Source: JAUWCL01 sp964599375
Lineage (GTDB): Bacteria; Krumholzibacteriota; Krumholzibacteriia; Krumholzibacteriales; Krumholzibacteriaceae
Assembly (NCBI GenBank): GCA_964599375.1
Contig: CAZREW010000007.1
Coordinates: 69,879 to 133,878, forward strand
Direction: 5' to 3'
Length of the DNA stretch: 64,000 nt
Positions 7,720 to 14,847 of this stretch are shown piece by piece. Positions within the stretch are counted from its first letter, which is position 1; each line of letters opens with the position of its first letter. Position numbers and translations under genes: made by a program. The notes beneath the pieces are model-generated. The model was given only the letters and a program-made list of their open reading frames with translations. It was not told where the DNA came from and did not search any database.

Positions 7720-9635
7720 TGCGCAATCCCTCTTTTCGCATAACGCTTGTGATACTCATCGCCACCGTGATCCTGCCGGCGATTCCTTCCGGACCGGCCG
7801 CATCACCCGGCGATACCGTCCTTGAGGGAGTGCCGTTCCGGTACTCACCGCCTGCCGGATATGTAGAGGAATTCGGAGCGGCAGACATCCCGGTCTCCAT
7901 CGCCGTGGACGGCGTGCAGGCCTATGCTGGAACCTCGGCGGAGCTTCGAGCCGCGCCCCCGATGATCAAGATAGAACGTGCCGGCATGCACAAAGTAAGC
8001 ATCAACGCCGGCGGGAAGACATGGGAGGTGCGGACCAGGGCCGTAAACGGCCTGCTCTCCCTCCTGCCCCCCCTGATAGCGATTGTCTTCGCCCTTGTCT
8101 TCAGGCAGGTGATCGTGGCTCTGCTCGCGGGGGTCTGGCTCGGATCGTTCATCCTCTGGGATTTCCAGCCTCTCGCTTCCCTCCTCCACGTGATCGACTA
8201 CTATATCGTCGGTACGATGTCCAGTCCCGGGGAGGGAGTGGACCATGTCTCGATCGTTGTCTTCACCCTACTGCTCGGAGGCATGGTAGGCATCACCTCG
8301 CGGATGGGCGGGATGCAGGGGATAGTTGACAGGGTGTCCCGCCTCGCGACGACTCCGAAGCGGGGTCAGCTGACAACCTGGCTCCTCGGGGTCCTGATCT
8401 TTTTCGACGACTATACGAACACGCTGATCGTCGGGAACTCGATGCGGCCCCTGACCGACAAGCTGAGGATATCAAGGGAGAAACTCTCCTATATAGTGGA
8501 CTCCACGGCCGCTCCCGTGACCGTGCTGGCCGTGATCACGAGCTGGATAGGATTCCAGATCTCGCTGATAAGCCAGTCCTTCGTCTCGCTCGGCGTCGAT
8601 CGCAATCCTCTCGGCACATTCATATCCGCGATCCCTTACAACTTCTATCCCGTGCTCGCGATACTGTTCGTGCTGGTGATCATCCTCTCTGGCAGGGACT
8701 TCTCGCTGATGTACAAGGCGGAAAGGCGCGCCAGGAAGACGGGGAAACTCTCAAGCGACTCCGCTGTCCCGATATCCGACATGGATGCCGAGAGCATCGC
8801 TACCGCCCCGGGAGCCATCCCTCGTTTCATCAACGGCGTTCTTCCCATCTCGACCGTGGTTATCGTCACGGTGGCGGGGCTTGTCGCGACGGGAAGGGCA
8901 TCCCTGGCCGCGGAAGGGCTCCCGGACGCCGGCCTGCTCGATATCATAAAGGGATCAGACTCGTTCAGGGCGCTGCTCTGGGCGTCTTCCTCGGGGTGCC
9001 TTGTCGCGGCGGCACTGGCCCTCAGCCAGAAGCTGCTCGATCTCACGCACACGGTGATGGCGCTCGTCAACGGGATAAAGTCTATGGTACCGGCGATGAT
9101 CATCCTTGTACTCGCGTGGTGCATCGGAAAAGTCTGCACTGAGATCAGGACTGCCGATTATCTTGTGCATCACCTCTCCGGGATCATCTCCCCGCGCTTT
9201 CTCCCGATGCTCGTATTTCTTCTGGCCGTGGGCATATCATTCTCCACCGGCACATCGTGGGGCACGATGTCGATCCTCACTCCGATAGTCATACCGCTGG
9301 TCTACGGCACATTCGCCAGCTCAACGGGAGAGGGAGCGGCGCTCGACCGCATCCTCTACTCTTCGATCGCCGCGATCCTGGCGGGTGCCGTGTTCGGCGA
9401 CCACTGCTCCCCGATATCGGACACGACCATAATGTCCTCGATGGCATCCGGAGCGGACCACGTCGATCATGTACGCACACAGCTTCCCTACGCTCTTGCC
9501 GTGGGTGCCATCTCGATCGTCTTCGGGTACCTCCTGCTCGCCTCTGGACTCTCCCCCGTCCTGTCCCTGGTGAGCGGCACGGCTGCAATGGTCGCACTGG
9601 TAATGTCAGTCGGACGGCCCGTCGACAAAGACTGA
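7719..9635 (+). CDS. NhaC-family Na+/H+ antiporter with N-terminal extracytoplasmic domain
   Basis: A 638-residue polytopic membrane protein. Residues about 1-28 look like a signal peptide (hydrophobic core ending AAS), followed by a roughly 85-residue soluble beta-rich domain, then about twelve hydrophobic segments. The transmembrane part has NhaC-type signatures: GVLIFFDDYTNTLIVGNSMRPLTD and STGTSWGTM, and the late GDHCSPISDTTIMSS. The last motifs carry the polar residues thought to bind Na+. The N-terminal domain is an addition to the usual 450-500-residue transporter. Exchange of Na+ for H+ is the usual role, though some relatives exchange amino or dicarboxylic acids, so the substrate is uncertain. 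Confidence 0.85.
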   Translation: MRNPSFRITLVILIATVILPAIPSGPAASPGDTVLEGVPFRYSPPAGYVEEFGAADIPVSIAVDGVQAYAGTSAELRAAPPMIKIERAGMHKVSINAGGKTWEVRTRAVNGLLSLLPPLIAIVFALVFRQVIVALLAGVWLGSFILWDFQPLASLLHVIDYYIVGTMSSPGEGVDHVSIVVFTLLLGGMVGITSRMGGMQGIVDRVSRLATTPKRGQLTTWLLGVLIFFDDYTNTLIVGNSMRPLTDKLRISREKLSYIVDSTAAPVTVLAVITSWIGFQISLISQSFVSLGVDRNPLGTFISAIPYNFYPVLAILFVLVIILSGRDFSLMYKAERRARKTGKLSSDSAVPISDMDAESIATAPGAIPRFINGVLPISTVVIVTVAGLVATGRASLAAEGLPDAGLLDIIKGSDSFRALLWASSSGCLVAAALALSQKLLDLTHTVMALVNGIKSMVPAMIILVLAWCIGKVCTEIRTADYLVHHLSGIISPRFLPMLVFLLAVGISFSTGTSWGTMSILTPIVIPLVYGTFASSTGEGAALDRILYSSIAAILAGAVFGDHCSPISDTTIMSSMASGADHVDHVRTQLPYALAVGAISIVFGYLLLASGLSPVLSLVSGTAAMVALVMSVGRPVDKD

Positions 9636-9710
9636 ACATCGCCGGGACCGACATGCTTAGCCTTTGTGAACCAAGGCAAAGATCAGGCTGACGATCGGGT
9701 TCCTTCTCCA

Positions 9711-9739
9711 TTGAACAAAGGCGGTTGTTCTACTATATT
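9711..9739 (+). promoter_or_regulatory. putative sigma-70 promoter of the MATE gene
   Basis: TTGAAC (9711-9716), 17-base spacer, TATATT (9734-9739). Its position rules out an upstream start at 9725 for the transporter. Confidence 0.58.
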
Positions 9740-9787
9740 CCACATTCCTGCCGTTTAGACCAGTTCGAAACCACGAAGGCAGTCCTT

Positions 9788-11116
9788 ATGACCGGATCAG
9801 AGATGAACAGAGAGATCATACGGCTTTCCCTGCCAGTCATAGCTGGCATGATCTCCCATACCACGCTGAACATCGTTGACACTGCCATGGTCGGCCGGCT
9901 AGGCGATGTCGCCCTTGCATCCGTCGGCCTGGGCTCGTTCATGATCCTCGTTGCGGTGCTCGTCTTCGGCGCGCTCAGCATCGGCACGCAGGCCCTGACC
10001 TCCAGACGCCTCGGGGAGGGCCGGAACGATGAGTACCCCCGCATCGTATCCAGCTCCCTCTTGCTCGCGCTGACGGTGGGCATCGCCGCCTCGGCGGCGG
10101 GATACCTGTTCACGCCCCTGATATTCTCACTCCTTTCAAAAGACATGGGTGTCGTCGCCACTGGTATACCCTACATGGAGATCAGGTTCCTCGGACTGGT
10201 AACGATGGTCCTGATATTTACTCTGAGGGGATTCGTATTCGGCGTCGCCAGGGTACGGCTTGACATGACCGTCTCGATACTGATCAACCTGCTCAACATA
10301 CTGCTCAACTGGATCTTCATATTCGGCAAGCTGGGATTCCCCAGGCTCGAGGTGCGGGGAGCGGCGATCGCCTCGGTGATCTCCACTACCATCGGCCTTG
10401 CGGTCTACCTCGTCCTTGTGCACCGGAGGATCCTTGGCCCGATCTCGCTCCGAGCAAGACGCCTGCTCTCACGGGAGATCATGAGCTCGATAGCGCGCAT
10501 CTCGGCGCCGAGAGCGGTGCAGAGCGTTTCGATCGTCGGATTCCTTGTCTTCCTCAGTTTCATCGGAAGGATAGGCGTCAGGGAGCTGGCGATCAGCAAC
10601 ATCATATTCAAGGCGTTCAATCTCTCTTTCATGATCGGGATGTCGGTCGGGGTGGCCTCAGCCACCCTCGTCGGCAGGAGCCTGGGACAGGGCCGGGCGG
10701 AGCTGGCGTCACGGTATGGCTGGAGGTCGGCGACCATCGGGGCGGTAATGATGGGTATCGTCGGCGCCCTCTTCATGTTCTTCCCCAGGCGGATAATGGG
10801 CATCTTCTCCGACTCCCCGGACACAGTCGAGCTGGGCGTGACAGCGTTCAGGTTGCTCGGAGCGTTCCAGCTTGTCGACGGAATAGGCATCGTCCTGTCG
10901 CGCACCCTCCAGGGAGCGGGAAGCACGATGTACGTGATGGCCTCCGAGATGATCTGCGTCTGGATCGTCATGATCCCCTTCTCCTGGCTTGCCGTAGTGC
11001 GTTTCGGAGGAGGCATGACACTTGCCTGGATGGGCCTTTACCTGTATATGATAGTCTTCTCCCTGATGATGGCCTGGAAGTTCCGCGAGGGCGGCTGGAA
11101 AAAGGTCAGGATCTGA
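9788..11116 (+). CDS. MATE-family multidrug/toxin efflux transporter
   Basis: A 442-residue protein with twelve predicted membrane helices in two homologous halves. The first helices carry LSLPVIAGMISHTTLNIVDTAMVGRLG, split here as LSLPVIAG and NIVDTAMVGRLG, typical of MATE proteins of the NorM/DinF type. These exporters expel cationic drugs or metabolites using Na+ or H+ gradients from the cytoplasm. The frame is open from 9725, but the promoter overlaps that stretch; ATG at 9788 or 9803 is a better start. It lies 150 bases after the antiporter with its own promoter. Confidence 0.88.
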   Translation: MTGSEMNREIIRLSLPVIAGMISHTTLNIVDTAMVGRLGDVALASVGLGSFMILVAVLVFGALSIGTQALTSRRLGEGRNDEYPRIVSSSLLLALTVGIAASAAGYLFTPLIFSLLSKDMGVVATGIPYMEIRFLGLVTMVLIFTLRGFVFGVARVRLDMTVSILINLLNILLNWIFIFGKLGFPRLEVRGAAIASVISTTIGLAVYLVLVHRRILGPISLRARRLLSREIMSSIARISAPRAVQSVSIVGFLVFLSFIGRIGVRELAISNIIFKAFNLSFMIGMSVGVASATLVGRSLGQGRAELASRYGWRSATIGAVMMGIVGALFMFFPRRIMGIFSDSPDTVELGVTAFRLLGAFQLVDGIGIVLSRTLQGAGSTMYVMASEMICVWIVMIPFSWLAVVRFGGGMTLAWMGLYLYMIVFSLMMAWKFREGGWKKVRI

Positions 11117-11161
11117 AACTCTCCACAAGTAATAATAACTACATAATACTAAACTAATCCC

Positions 11162-11190
11162 TTGACATGCCTGTCATATTATAATATTAG
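11162..11190 (+). promoter_or_regulatory. arsR promoter with overlapping inverted-repeat operator
   Basis: TTGACA (11162-11167) with TATTAG (11185-11190) at 17 bases. The -35 box is part of TGACA-N4-TGTCA (11163-11176), a symmetric site of the kind bound by ArsR-family dimers. This suggests autorepression by the product of the next gene. Confidence 0.5.
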
Positions 11191-11216
11191 TATGCGAGAA
11201 TCAGAAAGGAGCGGAC

Positions 11217-11618
11217 TTGGCCGCCAAAAACGATAAGGATGCATTCGGCGAGATCGCCAGCAGGCTCAGGGCCATGTCGGACCCCGCGAGGCTGGCGATA
11301 ATCCATTGCCTGTGCGGGGGCGAGAAGAACGTATCGCGCATCGTCGACGAGACGGGCTACGGCCAGGCCTGCGTTTCAAAACATCTGAGCATACTGCGTC
11401 GGCACGAGCTGGTCAGAACCCGGCGGGATCACAGGAAGATCTTCTACAGCCTTACCAGCACCCTTCCCGAGGATATCTGCCGAATGGTCTGCAGATCGAT
11501 CGAAGGAACGACGACAGATCGACTGGACGCGCTGCGCAGTTTTTATCCGCGTCAGTCGGCGGGGGAGACCGGTTTCTCCCCTGTCGGCCGGCCGGCTGGC
11601 ACAAGAGAAACGGAATGA
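11217..11618 (+). CDS. ArsR/SmtB-family transcriptional regulator
   Basis: A 133-residue winged-helix regulator starting at TTG 11217 with GGAG about 6 bases upstream. The domain spans about residues 10-85, with recognition helix GQACVSKHLSILRRHELV and a wing around TRRDHRKIFYSL. The classical ELCVC metal site is absent; cysteines occur in HCLCGG (about residues 31-34) and QAC (about residue 53), so thiol- or metal-sensing by other residues is possible. It heads a unit with a DUF302 remnant, a candidate selenoprotein and an FmdB zinc ribbon, which points to metal, arsenic or sulfur-redox control. Its inducer cannot be read from sequence. Confidence 0.9.
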   Translation: MAAKNDKDAFGEIASRLRAMSDPARLAIIHCLCGGEKNVSRIVDETGYGQACVSKHLSILRRHELVRTRRDHRKIFYSLTSTLPEDICRMVCRSIEGTTTDRLDALRSFYPRQSAGETGFSPVGRPAGTRETE

Positions 11619-11677
11619 GCTATCATATATCGAGGACCTTCGACGACAACCTTCACACCGGCTTAGAGGAAGTGTGA
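11615..11677 (+). pseudogene. remnant of a DUF302-family gene
   Basis: ATG at 11615 overlaps the arsR stop (ATGA) and encodes 20 residues before TGA at 11675. MSYHISRTFDD and the following LHTGLEEV match the usual N-terminus of DUF302 proteins, which are normally about 130 residues and often sit beside arsR and metal-efflux genes. The frame is the same as that of the next gene (TGA-CCT-ATG), as if an internal deletion had removed the body of the domain. It could instead be a genuine short leader peptide. Confidence 0.45.
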
Positions 11678-11680
11678 CCT

Positions 11681-11848
11681 ATGGGAGAGATCCTGCAGGT
11701 TCTGGCGTTCCTGGCGGTATGGATAGTCATAATGAAGATAGTGCTGCCCCGCATGGGCGTCCCCACCTGAATGAGCGGGACGTGCGATACCGGGGACCGG
11801 TATGAGGATAAAAAGGACAAGAAAGAAAAGGACAGCGGAGGAGCATAG
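11681..11848 (+). CDS. candidate membrane-anchored selenoprotein with in-frame TGA
   Basis: From ATG 11681 (AGAGGAAG 8 bases upstream) the frame encodes one transmembrane helix (about residues 4-23) and LPRMGVPT, meets TGA at 11768-11770, then continues for 25 codons to TAG at 11846. The extension begins MSGTC and ends in a Lys/Asp/Glu-rich tail. Read as selenocysteine, the TGA gives U-x4-C, a plausible redox pair. A 7-bp hairpin with a GGA loop starts 16 bases after the TGA. The TAG abuts the FmdB start (TAGATG), and the FmdB ribosome site lies inside the extension, as expected if ribosomes read through. If TGA is a real stop, the product is a 29-residue membrane peptide. No selenocysteine machinery lies in the window. 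Confidence 0.65.
11787..11803 (+). promoter_or_regulatory. bacterial SECIS-like hairpin
   Basis: ATACCGG (11787-11793), loop GGA, CCGGTAT (11797-11803). There are 23 bases from the TGA to the loop and the loop begins with G, both within the usual bacterial SECIS model (16-37 bases, G in the first two loop positions). Confidence 0.55.
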
Positions 11849-12022
11849 ATGCCGATCTACGAATACAGATGTGAAGCCTGCGGGAGACGGTTCGAGGAGC
11901 TCGTAATGAACTCCTCTCAGAAGGTCGTCTGTCCCGACTGCGAGAGCGAAGATGTAGAGAGGGAACTCTCCCTTTTCGCCAGCTCCACGGGCGGGTGCGC
12001 CCCGTCGGGAGGTTTCGGCTGA
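11849..12022 (+). CDS. FmdB-family zinc-ribbon protein
   Basis: A 57-residue protein beginning MPIYEYRCEACG, the hallmark of the FmdB/CxxC_CXXC_SSSS family, with the second pair CPDC about 17 residues later; the two pairs should bind one zinc. A Ser/Gly-rich tail with one Cys follows, as is usual. Despite the FmdB name (putative regulator of formamidase in Methylophilus), the role is not settled. It starts directly after the TAG of the candidate selenoprotein with GGAGGAG upstream, and is followed by a terminator, so it ends the arsR unit. Confidence 0.85.
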   Translation: MPIYEYRCEACGRRFEELVMNSSQKVVCPDCESEDVERELSLFASSTGGCAPSGGFG

Positions 12023-12073
12023 AACCCGTTTAGATAGAGCGGCGGTCCGCCGCTCAGAGACCGGCAAGACGAA

Positions 12074-12110
12074 GGGCCGTCCGCCTCAAAGGCTGACGGC
12101 CCATTTATTT
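12074..12110 (+). terminator. terminator after the arsR unit, possibly bidirectional
   Basis: GGGCCGTC (12074-12081) pairs with GACGGCCC (12095-12102), with GCC/GGC extending the stem inside, then ATTTATTTT. On the minus strand the same stem, followed by TTCGTCTT, could end the tRNA-Glu transcript. Confidence 0.8.
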
Positions 12111-12186
12111 TGGTAGCCCCTAGGGGAGTCGAACCCCTGATTCATGGCTGAGAACCATGCGTCCTGACCACTAGACTAAGGGGCCA
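12111..12186 (-). tRNA. tRNA-Glu (anticodon CTC)
   Basis: 76 bases including an encoded CCA. Acceptor stem of 7 bp with a G-U first pair, GGTTCGA T-loop, anticodon loop TTCTCAG between CATGG and CCATG. It decodes GAG. It lies 11 bases after tRNA-Gln, downstream of gltX. Confidence 0.95.
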
Positions 12187-12197
12187 TTTCATAAAAT

Positions 12198-12271
12198 GGC
12201 TGGAGAGGGAGGACTCGAACCCCCATCGGCTGATCCAGAGTCAGCTGTCCTACCGTTGGACGACTCTCCAG
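12198..12271 (-). tRNA. tRNA-Gln (anticodon CTG)
   Basis: 74 bases including an encoded CCA. Acceptor TGGAGAG/CTCTCCA with the U1-A72 pair characteristic of tRNA-Gln, discriminator G, anticodon loop CTCTGGA. It decodes CAG and lies 61 bases after gltX. Confidence 0.95.
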
Positions 12272-12332
12272 AGAAAGTACATGACAAGTTACAATATTTG
12301 ATGCGCCTGCGCAATATCCTTTGTCAAAAAAA

Positions 12333-13883
12333 TCAGCGTGTCGCCCGGGCGGCTTTCCTTAGCCGCTCGACCGTCTTCTCCTTGCCAAGAAGGACGATCA
12401 CCTGGAAGATATCGGGAGATACGGTACCCCCCGTAAGGGCGACCCTGCACGGATGGATCAGCTCCCCCGCCTCTATCCCCATCTCGTCGGCCAGAGACCT
12501 TACGGCCTCCTCGACCTTCTCCCTGTCGAAATAGCTCAGCCCCTCGAGGGCGTCGGCCAGCTTCCCGAGGCGTCCCGGCGTCTCCTTGCGCGCGAGATGT
12601 GTCTCCACCGCGTTCTTATCGACCTCGTAGTCGTCCCTGTAGAAGTAACCGACCTGACCGGGGACATCCTTGAGGAGTTTGAGCCTGTTGCCCAGAGCCT
12701 CTATTATAAGGTAAAGGCGGCCCAGCTCGTCTCCGGCCGGCTTCTCGCCGTCTCCGGACAGCGGCTCCGTGCCGGGGATCAGCTTCAGGTCGACCGGTTT
12801 CTCCAGATCGACATGAAAATCGCCCGGGATGTAGCCCTCGTCCCTGAGCACTTGGTAGACGTGCATCACCTTCTGCGCCGGCGTCAGCCTCTTGAAATGC
12901 TCCGCGTTGATATACTCCATCTTCCCGTTATCAAACATCGCCGGGGTCTTCGACACCTTTTTCAGCGAGAATCTGTCTATGAGCGCCTTGCGGGAGAATA
13001 GCTCCTGGCGGTCGTCAAACGACCATCCGAGAAGAGCCAGATAGTTGACCATCGCGTCGGGGAGGTACTGTTTCTCGGCGTACCAGTCTACCGAGACCGC
13101 CCCGTGCCTCTTGCTCAGCCTTGTCCTGTCGCTCCCCAGGATCATCGGAAGGTGCGCGAACTTCGGGACCCTGTATCCGAGAGACAGGTAGATATGGACC
13201 TGTCGCGGTGTGTTGGAGAGATGGTCGTCGCCCCTTATCACATGACTGATCTTCATCCGCGCGTCATCGACGACGACGGCGAAATTATATGTGGGCAGCC
13301 CGTCGGATTTTATAAGGACGAAATCGTCGAGCTCGGAATTAGCTATCGTGAAATCACCCCTGACGATATCCCTGAACCGCACCTCGCCCCCTTCAGGCAT
13401 CCTGAAGCGAAGTACGTTCGGCTCCCCGGCCCGGATCCTCTCGTCAGCCTCCTCCACGGACATCGACCTGCAGAGGCCATCGTATTTTATCGGGAGCTTC
13501 TTCTCTTTCTGCTCGAGCTTGAGTCCCTCGAGCCTCTCGGGCGCGCAGAAACAGTGGTACGCTTTCCCCTCGTCGATCAGTCTGGCCGCGTCGGTGTGAT
13601 AGAACACGCCCCTGGCGGACTGCACGTACGGGCCGTAATCGCCTCCCACGTCGGGGCCCTCATCCCAGTCCAGCCCCAGCCACCGCATGCCCCTGAGGAT
13701 CCCCTCATACGATTCGTGGGTCGAGCGCTGGGCATCGGTATCCTCTATCCGCAGGACGAACACGCCCCCGGTCTTCCTCGCGTACAGCCAGTTGTACAGA
13801 GCGGTCCTCGCTCCCCCGACATGCAGATGGCCGGTAGGGCTGGGCGCGAACCTCACTCTTACAGTGTCTTCACCTGCGGTCAT
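12333..13883 (-). CDS. gltX: glutamyl-tRNA synthetase
   Basis: Class I aminoacyl-tRNA synthetase that charges tRNA-Glu. The 516-residue protein has the HIGH-type motif in PSPTGHLHVGGAR (about 14-26), the KMSKS-type motif RLSKRHG and the C-terminal anticodon-binding domain. An inserted acidic/Gly segment (about residues 370-385) separates part of the C-terminal region. It is followed on the same strand by tRNA-Gln and tRNA-Glu, its likely substrates if the enzyme is non-discriminating. Whether the organism uses GatCAB to make Gln-tRNA cannot be decided here. It starts 4 bases after the upstream lipoprotein gene. Confidence 0.95.
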   Translation of the reverse strand: MTAGEDTVRVRFAPSPTGHLHVGGARTALYNWLYARKTGGVFVLRIEDTDAQRSTHESYEGILRGMRWLGLDWDEGPDVGGDYGPYVQSARGVFYHTDAARLIDEGKAYHCFCAPERLEGLKLEQKEKKLPIKYDGLCRSMSVEEADERIRAGEPNVLRFRMPEGGEVRFRDIVRGDFTIANSELDDFVLIKSDGLPTYNFAVVVDDARMKISHVIRGDDHLSNTPRQVHIYLSLGYRVPKFAHLPMILGSDRTRLSKRHGAVSVDWYAEKQYLPDAMVNYLALLGWSFDDRQELFSRKALIDRFSLKKVSKTPAMFDNGKMEYINAEHFKRLTPAQKVMHVYQVLRDEGYIPGDFHVDLEKPVDLKLIPGTEPLSGDGEKPAGDELGRLYLIIEALGNRLKLLKDVPGQVGYFYRDDYEVDKNAVETHLARKETPGRLGKLADALEGLSYFDREKVEEAVRSLADEMGIEAGELIHPCRVALTGGTVSPDIFQVIVLLGKEKTVERLRKAARATR

Positions 13884-13887
13884 TCTA

Positions 13888-14847
13888 TCAGTGGTGTCCT
13901 TCCCTTACCGGCGGTTCGGGCAGGGGCCCTGCGCCGTCCATGATGTCCGCCGGCATCACCGACGAGACCAGCTCCGCATAGCTCATGCCGAATTCCTGCC
14001 GGGACGCCTCGTCCAGAGACGCTCCCTTTCCCAGGCGGCTTGCGAACCCGGTCACATCAGAGAACTCGAAATCCTCCAGCAGGATCTCGAGCATCCTGTA
14101 CGCGTAGAAATATGAGAGCCTGGACATCTCCATGTCGTCTCCGGCCGATATATAGATCTCAAGCTCGTCCAGTGACGGAGAGAAGTTCTCGATGGTCGAC
14201 GGGAATTGATTGATCTGCATCCGCAGCACAGGGCGTTCGCCGGCCACGTAAGACGCTGCTGCCTCTTTCATCCACACGGGGATCTTCCCACCGGAGAGGC
14301 CGTCGAGGGCCATCTGCGCCATCCTCTGCGTCAACCCGATCTCACAGAGAGTCCTTTCAGTTATGGGATCCCATCTCTTGAGCAGGATGTCCAGAGGCTC
14401 GCTGTAGATCGTATCTCCCTTTATCCAGGCGTAATACCACCATTCCTTTCGTGTCATCACGGCATATTCGGGGAGGTCTTTCGCCGCGATTATGACGGCC
14501 CTGCCCACTGCAGGCCTGCCGATGTCCCGCCTGACTTTCCCGTACCCTTTCATGAGCTCGCCGAAGGTCTTGACTGCTACGAACTTGGCTATCTCCTTCG
14601 GGGGATAGCGAAGTTCCAGATCGGCGTTGGCCATGACACCGCCGGTGATGGGGTGATATTCATCGACTGTGAGGTTGTACGCCTCGATCGGCGAAAGAAG
14701 TGAATCGGGTACCCTGAAACTCTCATCGTCCGCCGCCTTCTTCTCCTTATCGCCGCCTCCGCACCCCGCCGAAAACGCCAGTGCAGCGGCAAGGAATATC
14801 ATCGCTGCCGTCATCCATACGGTCCTCATCTTACGCCTCCATGTCAT
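13888..14847 (-). CDS. lipoprotein with degenerate peptidase-MA-like domain
   Basis: The 319-residue protein starts with a signal peptide ending in the lipobox FSAGC, so it should be lipid-anchored. The middle, with IPVWMKEAAASYVAG, resembles the GxPxWxxEGxAEY segment of peptidase-MA-like gluzincins, but the HExxH metal motif that should precede it is replaced by a sequence without that pattern (LCEIGLTQRMAQ). This suggests a non-catalytic relative, if the relation is real. It overlaps the ketol-acid reductoisomerase gene by 4 bases and precedes gltX by 4 bases, an odd operon for an envelope protein. I do not recognise a specific family. Confidence 0.7.
   Translation of the reverse strand: MTWRRKMRTVWMTAAMIFLAAALAFSAGCGGGDKEKKAADDESFRVPDSLLSPIEAYNLTVDEYHPITGGVMANADLELRYPPKEIAKFVAVKTFGELMKGYGKVRRDIGRPAVGRAVIIAAKDLPEYAVMTRKEWWYYAWIKGDTIYSEPLDILLKRWDPITERTLCEIGLTQRMAQMALDGLSGGKIPVWMKEAAASYVAGERPVLRMQINQFPSTIENFSPSLDELEIYISAGDDMEMSRLSYFYAYRMLEILLEDFEFSDVTGFASRLGKGASLDEASRQEFGMSYAELVSSVMPADIMDGAGPLPEPPVREGHH

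Noticed and set aside
11180..11185. TATAAT as the arsR -10 box
   Set aside because: It is only 12 bases from TTGACA, too close; TATTAG at 11185 has 17 bases.
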